DNA of 64,000 nt, taken from Glossina fuscipes. Taxonomy: Eukaryota; Arthropoda; Insecta; Diptera; Glossinidae. The notes under the pieces were generated by a model, which saw only the letters and a list, made by a program, of their open reading frames with translations, ran no database searches and was not told the DNA's origin. The stretch covers positions 804,061 through 868,060 of the forward strand of contig NW_023998456.1 in NCBI RefSeq assembly GCF_014805625.2. The letters are read 5' to 3'. Positions 49,401-55,959 of this stretch are shown here, in pieces (position 1 is the stretch's first letter; each line of letters opens with the position of its first letter). The position numbers and the translations under genes were made by a program.

Positions 49401-49502
49401 CTTGAAATGTGGAAACATTTGGAGGAGGAAGGAGTGCGAACTATTGCGGATGTTAAGCGCAGGCAGGCTGCTCTTACAATCAGAAAGACGAGCGTAAAAT
49501 AA
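14563..49502 (+). CDS. Pde8: High-affinity cAMP phosphodiesterase 8, 19-exon isoform (975 aa)
   Basis: Hydrolyses cAMP to 5'-AMP. I joined 19 exons by GT/AG sites and phase: 14563-14847, 15796-15880, 25115-25339, 27105-27157, 35592-35642, 35740-35936, 37529-37588, 39241-39295, 39372-39470, 40438-40548, 41670-41860, 43636-43840, 45524-45691, 45763-45858, 45932-46180, 46250-46469, 46539-46702, 49026-49293 and 49357-49502. The sum is 2928 nt, so 975 residues plus stop. Order: N-myristoylation motif MGCS; receiver-like domain about 234-370; PAS about 371-480; PKA-type sites RRSS 508-511 and RRAS 521-524; catalytic domain about 628-950. Metal ligands are visible: H704 in HNSTH, H741 and D742 in HDIDHPG, and D859 in VADVSNP. 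The purine-selective glutamine is Q911 in PKSQ. The protein aligns end to end with PDE8 proteins. Family and gene are certain; the exact 5' UTR and isoform use are not. Confidence 0.95.
15086..15465 (+). mobile_element. INE-1/DINE-1-like (Helentron) element in Pde8 intron 1
   Basis: CATACCCTATAATATTGCGG, GTGTGAGCGTTGTAAGCGTG, a GACGGATGGAGAGACA tract, GATGCCGGCCAAGAATATAC and CTGTTTAACACATTTTGACA follow the layout of Drosophila INE-1: CAAGAATATATATACTTTAT, then a CTGTTACATAC-type end. Confidence 0.65.
15796..15880 (+). CDS. Pde8: Pde8 exon 2
   Basis: An acceptor ttgtttcag precedes it and donor gtaagt follows. Starting in phase 0 and ending in phase 1, it encodes a [16 protein letters not shown] segment. 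This resembles the second coding segment of Drosophila Pde8 as I remember it, which makes the exon credible despite its 85-nt size. Confidence 0.88.
16681..16705 (+). repeat. (AT)n(GT)n microsatellite
   Basis: About nine AT units followed by GTGTGT, in Pde8 intron 2. Confidence 0.8.
17900..18075 (+). mobile_element. SINE family A copy in Pde8 intron 2
   Basis: Shares with the 7-kb copy the head (TCGTGGGTTCAAATCTCAAG), the body (AGAGTTTAGTCTTGGAACTT, ATTTCTCTGGCTG) and an (AAT)n tail. It is older: many substitutions and a longer head insertion. Confidence 0.75.
20260..20283 (+). repeat. (TTTA)n tract
   Basis: About five to six TTTA units in Pde8 intron 2. Confidence 0.75.
20897..20929 (+). 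repeat. Poly(T) with single G interruptions
   Basis: Two T runs split by G in Pde8 intron 2. Confidence 0.75.
21700..21850 (+). mobile_element. Family H 3' fragment in Pde8 intron 2
   Basis: GATTCAGAAAGAGATTCTGT, GTGTTGCGTACATCTGCACA and AACTAAATTTACTCTTGCAT match the family 3' third. Confidence 0.5.
22195..22400 (+). mobile_element. Family H fragment in Pde8 intron 2
   Basis: ACGGACAGACAGGCATACAG, AATCGAATCAAAAAGCTATT and TCTTAAGTCATTTTGAGTGT follow family order. The copy is old. Confidence 0.4.
24013..24330. other. Region open on both strands, no recognised gene
   Basis: A minus-strand frame of 99 codons ([20 protein letters not shown], Cys-rich, ending in a Lys/Glu/Ser tail) overlaps a plus-strand frame of 66 codons. 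The minus frame has balanced composition, but nothing identifies it. It sits in Pde8 intron 2. Confidence 0.2.
25115..25339 (+). CDS. Pde8: Pde8 exon 3
   Basis: Acceptor ctttttgcag, donor gtaaag. It begins with two bases completing a codon from exon 2 and ends in phase 1. It encodes a Gln/Ser/Pro-rich linker and then an acidic segment ([14 protein letters not shown]). The frame stays open only a little past the donor. Confidence 0.85.
25340..27104 (+). other. Pde8 intron 3
   Basis: Starts gtaaag. Holds an (AT)n tract and a few open frames rich in Phe and Leu with no family resemblance. No gene seen. Confidence 0.6.
25767..25796 (+). repeat. (AT)n microsatellite
   Basis: About 14 AT units in Pde8 intron 3. 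Confidence 0.85.
27105..27157 (+). CDS. Pde8: Pde8 exon 4 (53 nt)
   Basis: Acceptor ataatttcag, donor gtaagt. It takes phase 1 from exon 3 and leaves phase 0. It encodes [18 protein letters not shown], a short acidic linker. The exon is short, but both splice sites are strong and the phase is exact. Confidence 0.82.
28358..28421 (+). repeat. (GATA)/(GA)n purine tract
   Basis: GATAGATAGATAG grades into roughly 40 nt of nearly pure GA in Pde8 intron 4. This is the kind of sequence GAGA-factor binds in flies, but it may be only a microsatellite. Confidence 0.8.
28694..28969 (+). other. Unrecognised ORF in Pde8 intron 4
   Basis: An open frame of about 92 codons, hydrophilic then ending [20 protein letters not shown] and [10 protein letters not shown] before a stop. 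Composition is more protein-like than surrounding frames, but no family is recognised and no donor continues it toward Pde8. Confidence 0.2.
29253..29277 (+). repeat. Poly(T) tract after a GC-alternating stretch
   Basis: About 25 Ts, preceded by GAGCGCGCGCGACGAGAG. Confidence 0.8.
30185..30500 (+). mobile_element. Family H copy before the alternative Pde8 exon
   Basis: AAAATATCTGGAAATTGCGA, GTAGGTTGAACACAAGACGA, repeated GACGGACAGACA, TTGAATCGATCGGTATAATA and CACACGAATTTAATATACCC match the family. The GACA tract and the following segment are duplicated. Confidence 0.6.
31325..32431 (+). CDS. Pde8: Pde8 alternative first exon (369 codons)
   Basis: An ATG opens a 1107-nt frame that ends in phase 0 at donor gtaaga (KITT, then intron). 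The next common exon, 35592, starts in phase 0, as it also does after exon 4. The predicted isoform is 1128 residues. The N-terminus ([14 protein letters not shown]) lacks a myristoylation glycine; the rest is hydrophilic and Asn/Glu/Lys-rich, with basic clusters ([16 protein letters not shown]) near residue 340. No known domain is visible. The position between exons 4 and 5, the phase match and the unusual length argue for an alternative-promoter Pde8 exon. A separate gene cannot be excluded without cDNA. Confidence 0.75.
32830..33085 (+). mobile_element. INE-1-like fragment
   Basis: TTGATACTCTACAATACGGA, GCAGCGTTGTGAGCGTTGTA and GGACAGACGAACGGACAGAC correspond to the left and middle of the 15.1-kb copy. 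Confidence 0.55.
33180..33605 (+). mobile_element. INE-1-like element
   Basis: TTGATACACTATAATATTGG, ATTTACAACAGACATTACAC, AATGCTGACCAAGAGTATAT and GCAAACATTTTGGCAAAACG. It is almost complete, in the same orientation as the fragment before it. Confidence 0.6.
35034..35282 (+). CDS. Short open frame, possible alternative exon or chance ORF
   Basis: An ATG in good context (aaagATGGACG) opens an 82-codon frame starting [20 protein letters not shown]. The first 38 codons have protein-like composition, and the frame then passes a gtatgc donor candidate at 35150. From that donor the phase does not fit exon 5 or 6, but it fits exon 7 at 37529. It also lies just 5' of a SINE. I do not recognise it. 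It may be an alternative Pde8 start, an upstream ORF, or chance. Confidence 0.3.
   Translation: MDATVKRPHVFQGDLRKRPFSDKAIRAVALLRLAQTGQKYAYSISLVSEHWNVKPSTLLLRKYLCNCIFIVTYFLGKLAKIL
35385..35560 (+). mobile_element. SINE family B copy with tRNA-like head, before Pde8 exon 5
   Basis: GCGACTACCCAGTCAGCGCT and CGGATCCAAATACAGCGTAG form a degenerate B-box head. CGGTAGAG and the GGTCGTAGTTGAAGTTAGTG body then match the 39.5-kb copy. It ends about 30 nt before the exon 5 acceptor. Confidence 0.5.
35592..35642 (+). CDS. Pde8: Pde8 exon 5, first exon common to both isoforms
   Basis: Acceptor ttaattgcag, donor gtaaat, phase 0 at both ends. It encodes [17 protein letters not shown], the strand leading into the receiver-like domain. 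Either upstream isoform can splice here. Confidence 0.88.
35740..35936 (+). CDS. Pde8: Pde8 exon 6, receiver-like domain
   Basis: Acceptor ttatcag, donor gtaagt. It encodes [20 protein letters not shown] and continues through [20 protein letters not shown]. It aligns with human PDE8A LLVFTKED and HHDIIIIDHRNPRQLDAEAL. This is the receiver-like half characteristic of PDE8. The conserved Asp of VIDGR stands where PDE8A has the Asp of IIDHR. Confidence 0.95.
36080..36370 (-). mobile_element. Family H copy in Pde8 intron 6
   Basis: Inverted order: GGGCGGATGTATGCAACATC, AACTTGAGATAGGCCCATCT, TTAATCGATTCAGAATCACT and GAGATATTTCAATGAGATTT. Confidence 0.6.
36985..37180 (+). mobile_element. SINE family B-related copy in Pde8 intron
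   Basis: GAATCGCGACTACGACGTCG, GCTCCCGGGTCTAAACCGTA and GCTGTAGTGAACAATTA follow the same order as the 35.4-kb copy. The rest is diverged. Confidence 0.45.
37529..37588 (+). CDS. Pde8: Pde8 exon 7
   Basis: Acceptor cattttcag, donor gtgaga. The first base completes AAA (Lys). Encodes [19 protein letters not shown] of the receiver-like domain, matching SIRSSKLSENTVIVGVVRR in PDE8A. Ends in phase 2. Confidence 0.92.
38355..38770 (+). mobile_element. INE-1-like element in Pde8 intron 7
   Basis: ACTCTATAGTATTATATGGG, GGACCGACGGACATGATCAA, GTATATATATACGAAGTGGG and ATTTTATGTAATGGATATAC keep the family order. Confidence 0.5.
39241..39295 (+). CDS. Pde8: Pde8 exon 8
   Basis: Acceptor ttttgtgcag, donor gtaagt. 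Encodes [18 protein letters not shown], corresponding to the VMPFISAGFTRRYVE segment of PDE8A. Ends in phase 0. Confidence 0.92.
39372..39470 (+). CDS. Pde8: Pde8 exon 9
   Basis: Acceptor acattttag, donor gtaagt; 33 codons in phase 0. Encodes [18 protein letters not shown], closing the receiver-like domain and leading into the PAS linker. Confidence 0.92.
39548..39745 (+). mobile_element. SINE family B copy in Pde8 intron
   Basis: CTCAAGTGCGGTAGAG, GTCGTAGCTATAGTGAGTGA, a small TTAACACTTATCGATA box and pyrimidine-rich filler align with the copy near position 500. Confidence 0.55.
40195..40335 (+). mobile_element. Family H fragment in Pde8 intron 9
   Basis: AACATATCAGCGTACCAAAG and TTTCTGAATCGATTGACATA with GTAAAAGATTAGATTAGTTG are recognisable. 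The piece is short and decayed. Confidence 0.35.
40438..40548 (+). CDS. Pde8: Pde8 exon 10, start of PAS domain
   Basis: Acceptor ccgttattag, donor gtaagt; 37 codons. Encodes [20 protein letters not shown] and [10 protein letters not shown], matching the PDE8A PAS start (ALENSEDAIEITSEDRFIQY, then NPAFETTMG). Confidence 0.95.
41340..41585 (+). mobile_element. Family H copy in Pde8 intron 10
   Basis: CGAATTTCATCGAAATGTCT, TTATGACCTGTATGTGGATT, GAACAGACATGCCTAGACAT and GTACATCCGTACAAACTTAG lead to an end close to exon 11. Confidence 0.55.
41670..41860 (+). CDS. Pde8: Pde8 exon 11, PAS domain
   Basis: Acceptor aattttttag, donor gtaagt, ending in phase 2. Encodes the second half of the PAS fold ([10 protein letters not shown] through [11 protein letters not shown] and [13 protein letters not shown]). 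It is longer than the mammalian equivalent around the [10 protein letters not shown] loop. Confidence 0.92.
42880..43300. other. GC-richer block in Pde8 intron 11
   Basis: Open in two forward frames (112 and 74 codons) with no recognised product. Shares a 15-mer, inverted, with the block near position 1200. Probably an old mobile-element fragment. Confidence 0.3.
43636..43840 (+). CDS. Pde8: Pde8 exon 12, regulatory serine-rich linker
   Basis: Acceptor atcaattag, donor gtaagt. Encodes the last PAS strand ([13 protein letters not shown]), then a Ser/Arg-rich linker with AARRSSDLK and SRRASAAK, both PKA-type consensus sites. It ends MPLEAPITK, matching MTIEAPITK that follows the phosphorylated RRHSS of PDE8A. 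Cyclic-AMP feedback through PKA at this linker is therefore plausible (inference). Confidence 0.95.
44590..44835 (-). mobile_element. Family H copy in Pde8 intron 12
   Basis: Inverted order: CCGTCTCTATGTCCTGTTTT, CTTGTGTTGAACTTACATAC, TTTTTGATATATCTTGATGC and TGGACCGAAGGACGAATACT. Confidence 0.5.
45524..45691 (+). CDS. Pde8: Pde8 exon 13
   Basis: Acceptor ctcctgatag, donor gtatat; 56 codons in phase 0. Encodes [19 protein letters not shown] and YESLYSPQM, matching PDE8A IINIINAAQE and TTELYSPQF ahead of the catalytic domain. Confidence 0.95.
45763..45858 (+). CDS. Pde8: Pde8 exon 14
   Basis: Acceptor taagttcag, donor gtacgt; 32 codons. Encodes [17 protein letters not shown], another Arg-Arg-Ser-Ser site just before the catalytic domain, then TASLISTMK. 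Confidence 0.92.
45932..46180 (+). CDS. Pde8: Pde8 exon 15, catalytic domain start
   Basis: Acceptor taacgattag, donor gtacat. Encodes [20 protein letters not shown] and continues to [13 protein letters not shown], with the first metal-site histidines (residues 700 and 704). Phase 0 at both ends. Confidence 0.96.
46250..46469 (+). CDS. Pde8: Pde8 exon 16, HD metal-binding motif
   Basis: Acceptor tcattatag, donor gtaata, ending in phase 1. Encodes [19 protein letters not shown] and [14 protein letters not shown]. The PDEase signature HDxDHPG is complete, but Ser stands where the family pattern usually has Asn (GRTN in PDE8A, GRSS here). Confidence 0.96.
46539..46702 (+). CDS. Pde8: Pde8 exon 17
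   Basis: Acceptor ttgtgcag, donor gtaagt. The first two bases complete a TGT codon across the junction, giving [13 protein letters not shown]. Encodes [20 protein letters not shown], a core catalytic helix pair matching DMVLATEMTKHFEHVNKF. Confidence 0.95.
46703..49025 (+). other. Pde8 intron 17 (2.3 kb)
   Basis: Interrupts the catalytic domain between the [10 protein letters not shown] helix and the [10 protein letters not shown] block. Short open frames at 47.1-48.6 kb look random. No recognisable repeat family dominates. Confidence 0.6.
49026..49293 (+). CDS. Pde8: Pde8 exon 18, substrate pocket
   Basis: Acceptor attttcgcag, donor gtatgt. Encodes [16 protein letters not shown] (metal-site Asp), [20 protein letters not shown] (the glutamine that holds the purine) and [15 protein letters not shown]. 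Ends in phase 1. Confidence 0.96.
49357..49502 (+). CDS. Pde8: Pde8 exon 19, terminal coding exon
   Basis: Acceptor taattttgcag. Two bases complete AAC, then [20 protein letters not shown] and on to RKTSVK and TAA at 49500-49502. The C-terminus is divergent and basic, as in other PDE8 proteins. Confidence 0.94.
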
Positions 49503-49503
49503 A
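49498..49503 (+). promoter_or_regulatory. AATAAA overlapping the Pde8 stop codon
   Basis: AATAAA spans the TAA stop. It could serve a very short 3' UTR, but other AATAAA copies lie downstream (for example 50208-50213), so the true cleavage site is uncertain. Confidence 0.25.
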
Positions 49504-50815
49504 ATATATTTCATTTCAGTTGTTGTTATGGCTTGCCCACGTATTCAAACGGCAAATCAAATTCGAATGCAATTTAGATATTGGTGAAAATTGACTGAAA
49601 ACGATAGAATAGCAATAACGGTTCAAATGTGTGCATGGAACAATCTGTGAACTAGTCTTTATTACAAATTCATTTATTTTATAACGTTAGGTATGTTTTT
49701 TTTATGTCTCCCCAATTATTATATTAAATCACCTTAGCGCGAGCCATTCGATTTTAACAACCATAGAGAAAGAGTAAAAGAGGTTTATACCTGTTGCAAA
49801 TTTAATCACTCGTTGTGCACTTGTCAGTCAATTTGCTTAATATACGAAACAACTGGGAGTACAAATTTTGATAATGCACAAAACTCACAATCAAAGACAG
49901 TTTTTTTTAGCACAAAGCGCGACATTAAGGAAAACAAAAGAAGACGAGAAAAAGGAAAACTTTGAAAACCAAATGAAAGTTAATTAGAAGAATACTAAGG
50001 TAGAAGACATTTTTAAGATAGAAAATATGAAAACGACATCTTACAAACATAATTGGGCTGGACTCAACACTTGACTTTTGCAGCGTCTTCTGCAATAGAA
50101 TAAAGTAAAAAAAAAAAAAAAAATCACAAATAAGGAGGAAAAAAGAAAAATAGGAAAATAAAAATAAGGGAAAATCTCAGAAAAATGAAAAAAGCTAATT
50201 ATAATTAAATAAATGGTGTGCATTTGCCATGAAAAATTCATTAAAAAAATAATTTATCTAAAATGTAAGAATACCTGAGAATATGTTTATATATTTAAAA
50301 TTTTCAAATGTATGAATTTAATATTTATGTGTATATGTGTATGTGCATGTGTAGGACACACTCTATCAATATGATTAAGGTTGAAAGATATGCAGAGCAC
50401 GTCAAATTTTAAGTAAGAAAAGAAGTTCAAATAATAATAATCAAAACAAATGAGAGCCAATACAATCGGTTAGATTCGATCGACTTTTACAGACGACAAT
50501 ATATATAAAATGAAATTAATTCAAGTCGACCATACGCCTTTTATTATATCCAACATCTTTCACTAATCTTATCAGGAACTTATAAGCCGTAAAGAAATGT
50601 AGGCACACCGTCATTGATGAGATACTATTTCTTATACCCAGATCTTAGAAAGATGATTAGTCTCATCTTGTATGTTCTACTCAATCTCTACATTACTGTA
50701 CTGTACCTTATTGTAATCTTGACCGTTGTGATCGTCGTATGTTTATCAAATTCAATTGTTGTTATTTTATATATTTCGAGGAAGGAAAAATTTTGATTAT
50801 TTTGTTTAAAAGCAA

Positions 50816-51371
50816 CAAGTAAGAATATTATAGTCAGGCAAGGTCGACTATTGAATACCCCACATCGCTTTACCTAATACAGTTACTGACACGTTTTGGT
50901 AATAATATACAAAAAGTAACACATTAGTTTTATACAAAGGCATACGCATCCGAGTATTGCGGGAACTCTTTATAAGCGTTGATATTCAAAAAATCGGGCG
51001 ACTGATAGAGTGAACAGACTGATTTCTATGCGTATTTACTACTATCAATTAAGAAACATGACACAAATTTTCAATTTATTTGGGGAGTTGTCGAAAAAAT
51101 AGACCGATTCAAACCATTCTCAATAGCGTTCGTCCTTGGGCCGAAGTGCGGCGGTGCACCAAATTTCATTAAAATATCGCAGAAATTGCGACCTAGAGCT
51201 TGAACACAAATTTATATGGACAGACATTAGACAGACGGACCAAAGGTCAAACGGACAGACGGAGAGGCGAAGAGAAAAACTCATTTCATTTTTTGAACCG
51301 ATCGGTATAATAAAACGATGGGACTGTCTTAATCCTTTCTGTGTGTACCACAAGTGGTGTAGGGTATAAAA
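50816..51371 (+). mobile_element. Family H element, nearly full length (about 556 nt)
   Basis: The best-defined copy. The 5' end AAGTAAGAATATTATAGTCA with GGCAAGGTCGACTATT holds a short hairpin. It continues through CCAAATTTCATTAAAATATC, TTGCGACCTAGAGCTTGAAC, a GACA/GACGG tract, ATCGGTATAATAAAACGATG and 3' CCACAAGTGGTGTAGGGTAT. The terminal GTGGTGTAGGGTA (51354-51366) is the reverse complement of the near-5' box of the family. There is no coding capacity, so it is non-autonomous. Confidence 0.7.
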
Positions 51372-52564
51372 ATTGTACCATTTAAGTGAGTCCCTGAGAT
51401 GACTTGGATTGAAAGAAAGATTGCGATAAATGCAATTGTGTAACGTAAGTTCTAATAAACGCTAGGACGGAATAATCTCGAAAGGATGTAACCTCCTATG
51501 AAATTATATACACTTTATATGTGATGAGCTAAAGATAAAATTCTTTCTCATATTGATATTTTCCCTTAAGGAATATATTCCATAAACATAAGCTTAGAAA
51601 AGTCTTTGAGCATAAATCAATCAATTATTGAAATTTATTTGTGCACTTCTTTCAATCTATGCTAAAATATTTCGTCTATAAACCGGATATGGTATGTTAA
51701 ATGTGTAGATGTCTTCACGTATAAGGAAAATGCATAATACTAGCGTAAATATAATAAACATACATCACAAAGAATTATATCCTCTGTATTTGAAAGATTA
51801 ATTTATAAAATATATATTAATATTTAAGAAAATAACTTTTGTTTATTCCTTGCAGGTTAAGGATTTATTAAGAGTGTTTATACTAACTATTACTTACTTA
51901 CTGCTATTTTAATTGTGTTACCTTTAATTCGATAGAAAAATTATTTACCAAATAAATTTAAAATTAAAAACTATGAAATCGAATAACTTCTCCTAGCAAT
52001 TCGTTAACATCTTGGTTAAGTTTTGATTTCCTCTGAATCGATGAGTGAGAGGAAATTGTGTGCCTAAGAACGCTTTACTTAAACGTAAGGATATTGAAGA
52101 AAGTTTGTGAAAGAGTCGAAGAAATTGGTCCCGATAGGATGCCGTGTTGAGATGGCTGAGAAAACGCCGAGTGGCCCCACTAAAGGACTTTTTTGTAGAC
52201 GAATCTTTTAGATCTCTGAAGGACATCTACCTGTGCCTGTAGATAAGCGCGCCTTGGGCCATATAACGCCAAAGCTCAATAGTTTGTTGTTTTGGATACA
52301 ATTGTGCTGCCCTTAGGCATCCGCAGTCTAACAAATACGCACCAACTGCGATGAAATATAGGCAGTGGATAACAGTTATGGTGAGGAAATATTTCTTGAA
52401 CCACATTAAAAAACTTAAGCATTTCCCATTGAGATACGCCAATTTTCTAACAGGGATTCGTAAGAATGCTAAAGTGAGAGGACTAGGGGCCACTTCTAAT
52501 TCGCGGTACGAACTGCCCATGACATTACGTTTACAGTTATTGAAGATGAATGGTAGATGCATTT

Positions 52565-52960
52565 TATCAAAACGTTTGCAACGCGCAGGGAGGAGTGACA
52601 AAGTATATACATTCTTGATCAGTATCATGAATCAAGTTGAGCATGTACGTCTGTCCGTCTGCGTAAACATTCTCTTGGCCGCAAAAATGCCGCTATCAAC
52701 TCCAAATTTAGCAAAAACTTTGGAAGCATATGCGCGCAAGTGGGTTTTAAAAATGGACGAAATCGGTCGAAGAACATGCCTACACTACCACGTAAAGTGA
52801 GAATACCTCTGTTTTTCAAAAGGAAAAAAAAATTATTTAGCGATCATTACTCTTAAACTACAGCAGATAAATCTACAAAAAATTTGAACGCATATTCTAT
52901 AGACGGTTTTAGGTTGTATAATGGTGTGCGTTATGTAATTTGATACTATTGATCAATATA
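52565..52960 (-). mobile_element. INE-1-like element, opposite orientation
   Basis: CGTTTGCAACGCGCAGGGAG, GTATATACATTCTTGATCAG, ACGTCTGTCCGTCTGCGTAA, CATTCTCTTGGCCGCAAAAA and AAACTACAGCAGATAAATCT. The long open frames here are by-products of the repeat. Confidence 0.6.
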
Positions 52961-53404
52961 AATTTTGAACAAATATAAATGTGAATGAAAAGTCAAGTAA
53001 TATGCGTTTTACTCAGTCCCATCTTACGCAACCCATCATTTAAAATCAAAATATTCGCCCCTTTCATGTTTGCTATTAAAAAAAATGACAAGGAATAGGT
53101 TGTTTAGTTAAAAGTGTTCGTGTGCAGTACACGTGCCGTAAGAGACATAAACCTACGTTCGGCCAGCTGAGGTGAATCTTTGATAGTTAATTTTGAATCT
53201 TTTCATTCCATAGGTGTTTCTTCTTTTCTTCTATACCAATTAATTTTTTTTTTTTTTGAAATAATTGAAGTCTTCTAGCGAGTCTTTAGTATCTATCACG
53301 CCAGTGTAAATTTTCAAAAAATCAATGTTTTTTTATTCGCTCAGTAAACTTATTGAATCTTTTCATCATTTGGAAGCGATCGCCAAGATGTCGACAGCTT
53401 TTAG

Positions 53405-54420
53405 AGGAAACCTTTAGGTGAACAGGTAGACCACGTAACTGAATCGTTTTGGAGTGTCAACGACTTGCTTCTCGAAAGATGCCTCAAAGCAAATCAAAGA
53501 GGGGTTAAGTTGTGGATACATACTCTGTTCAAGAAAAAAAAGACAGTCCGTTGCCTTAAAAGGCAGTTGCAGCAGGCGAGAAGGTATAATGCAGCTTTGA
53601 TTCGAATTGAGGCAATGCTCCAATGAGTATAACTGTATGCTCATGAAGACTAAAGAGCAACGGCTGCAGAAATTGTGTCCCTGAAATCGCGATGACCCTA
53701 GGAATAAAGTCTATTGTGTTATCAAGGGGAAAAACGCTTAGAGATAAGTGTTATTTGTACTTCAAATAGAGCACTATCTCAACCGAAGCTGGGTACACCC
53801 CTTCTGGACCTTGAGGTTTTACGATTTAGTAATGCTTGTAGGATAAAGATGGGCCGGCCTTTACTTAACGGGCTAAGAACTCAGAATATAAAGAGATTAA
53901 ATTCTAGGAAGCGCGAATCGCTATTAAAGCGACGTGTCCATGCTTTATGGCAATCACGTAAGGATAATGGTGAGAACGGCAGATTTACTTTTAACTTTAT
54001 CCGTGACGTCTTGTTTGTAGAAAATCACCCGGATTTTAGTTTTAGCTTACATCTCGGCTTTCTAGTTATGGGCCACAGATCTCTGAATGCATTTTTGCAT
54101 GAAAGGGTCCGTTCTGAAACTAGGGTTTGCCTATGTGGCAGTCTGTCCGAAGACTATGAACATGTGTTGTTGGTGTGCTCCAAGCACTCTGCATTCTGAC
54201 ACTTAGAGGCCATGGGAGTCGAGGTAGTTCACGGTAGAATCGATCGTACTCTGGTTCTCTTTACTCCTGAAACGACCGCTGCATCGAGCACATCTGGTGG
54301 TGGTCCTCAAGCGCCGGCTTATTCGACGAGATTTGTTCAACTCCATCTCTGCTTCGATTGGCACGTTGTAACGTCCGCGTACAAGTGTAGGATAGGGGTT
54401 CTGTCGCTCTGACCAGTAAT
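53405..54420 (+). mobile_element. R1-clade LINE ORF2 remnant, RT deleted
   Basis: The first part (HVTESFWSVNDLLLERCLKA, LFKKKKTVRCLKRQLQQARR, MLMKTKEQRLQKLCP, NKVYCVIKGK) matches the linker between endonuclease and RT. The second part (RVHALWQSRKDNGENGRFTF, HLGFLVMGHRSLNAFLHERV, CLCGSLSEDYEHVLLVCS) is the C-terminal zinc-knuckle region. The roughly 400-residue RT between them is missing, and stops interrupt both parts. Confidence 0.65.
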
Positions 54421-54719
54421 ATCGTAATAACGGCATGCCCTTATTTGATATCATTTTTGCAAGAAGAGCGGCTTGTCGTTATGCAAAGAGATCGATGCGA
54501 GGAAAATGATTTTTGATTTTTGGTGGAGTAGTTAAGTAATATCTGGAGAGAATATTGTCGCTTAGTTAACATCGTGTAATTTACGTTTTTTTTAATTTCG
54601 TTTTTGCTTCTGTTCTGCGCAAAAAAAAAATTGTAACCTAAATGCAAAGCAATTTATTTTTTTTTATAAAATAAACTTAATTCATAAAAACAAAAAAGAT
54701 AGAAATAAACAAATAAGAA

Positions 54720-55870
54720 ATGTCTGAATTGATTGCAAAATTTCAAAAGTTAAATGAATTTCTTGATCATGCCTTGGTTTGGGAACAAATTGAAGAAATT
54801 TACAAAGCGCAACGGACAAAAAACGCTGTAACTATGGCGCCGGAGAAGTCGGAAACGGAGAAGTCATCAGTGCAGCTGAAGAATTTACCTCTTATACAGA
54901 AAACTCTCGCCAACGATCAAATCAGTTTTTTGTTATTACAATTCGTTCTCTCCGAACGGATCCCTGCGAAAGTTATGATAATACCTACGATTGCTGGGAT
55001 CAGCTAATAAAAGTAGTGCAGCGTGATCCATACTTAGCCTTCGTTTACGGAACAAGTGGTTTATTGCAGGTTTCACCTACGAAACAAGCTCATATTAAAA
55101 TATCCTTACTGGTGGTAGATGTATATTTCTTGGCACTAACAATACCAGGTGCCAAAGGTTACCACACCTTTCATAAGGATATTATAACTCACTGCCTGCA
55201 AATGTTTGCTTATATTGAACGTATACAAAAGCCCACAAATAGATTACAGCTACAGGCGACTCATCGGCAGATTGTTAGCCTTTGGCTTCAGTTTTCGACA
55301 TGTTCATCTGACCGACCATCAAGGTACTCGAAACGCGATACTGAGGAAATTAATAGATATACAGTATCTAAATCATGAAAAAGGATATGTGCAAATGTGT
55401 ATTAAACATGTTTTGAAATATTGGAAGAAATGATTAATGCCCACAATGGTGAACCCAAACAAACTCTCTTGAAACTTGTGAATATGCCTGTTTTCGTTCA
55501 CACATGTCCGCTCAGACGGAAAAGCCAAAACGGAAATAGTAGTACAGCGGACAATGAATGCGAACACATCTCAGATTGGTTTATTAAATGTATAGGCAAA
55601 TGTCCCCGCTTATTGGTAAAAGTGCTAGATTTTTATATATAATGCATTGTTACGAATCCTGTCAAATCCTGGAAAAGTGATCAAATACAAAAAACTTTGG
55701 AATATGCAGCCAAATATAACGCAAATCTATTTACAAAGTGCAATGAATCTTGCCTGGAGTTTTTATGCGAAGCTATCTATGTTGATGAAATAATGATACG
55801 ATACCGTGCTGTCGACCTGATTGCAAAAATTCTTCAAACCGATTCAAAAGTTGATCGCCTGTGATGAAGT
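54720..55870 (+). pseudogene. Broken intronless Cap-D3-like (condensin II subunit D3) fragment
   Basis: An ATG opens MSELIAKFQKLNEFLDHALV; the frame breaks near 54970. Later pieces in other frames read CWDQLIKVVQRDPYLAF, VVDVYFLALTIPGAKGYHTF and HKDIITHCLQMF, then TRNAILRKLIDIQYLNHEKG, ISDWFIKCIGKCPRLLVKVL, and EIMIRYRAVDLIAKILQTDS. The order and several blocks align with human NCAPD3 ([48 protein letters not shown]). Cap-D3 is a HEAT-repeat scaffold of condensin II. At least three frameshifts or stops and apparent internal deletions show it is dead. No introns are visible, so a retrocopy is possible. Identification rests on remembered sequence. Confidence 0.5.
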
Positions 55871-55959
55871 TGCCATGACGTCTGGTGACGTCCTTCAAGC
55901 CAGCCATTTAGAACTGCTTTATTTAATTTGTACGTTAATGGTCTCCTCTTGGTGACAAA

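Larger units (their letters stand above)
49503..53404. other. Pde8 3' UTR and intergenic DNA
   Basis: AT-rich, with several AATAAA words to 50.2 kb, then a nearly full family H element (50.8-51.4 kb) and an INE-1-like element (52.6-53.0 kb). No gene. Confidence 0.55.

Noticed and set aside
52351..52800. 149-codon plus-strand open frame with overlapping minus-strand frames
   Set aside because: It lies across an INE-1-like repeat; its sister copy at 57.6 kb does not keep the frame.
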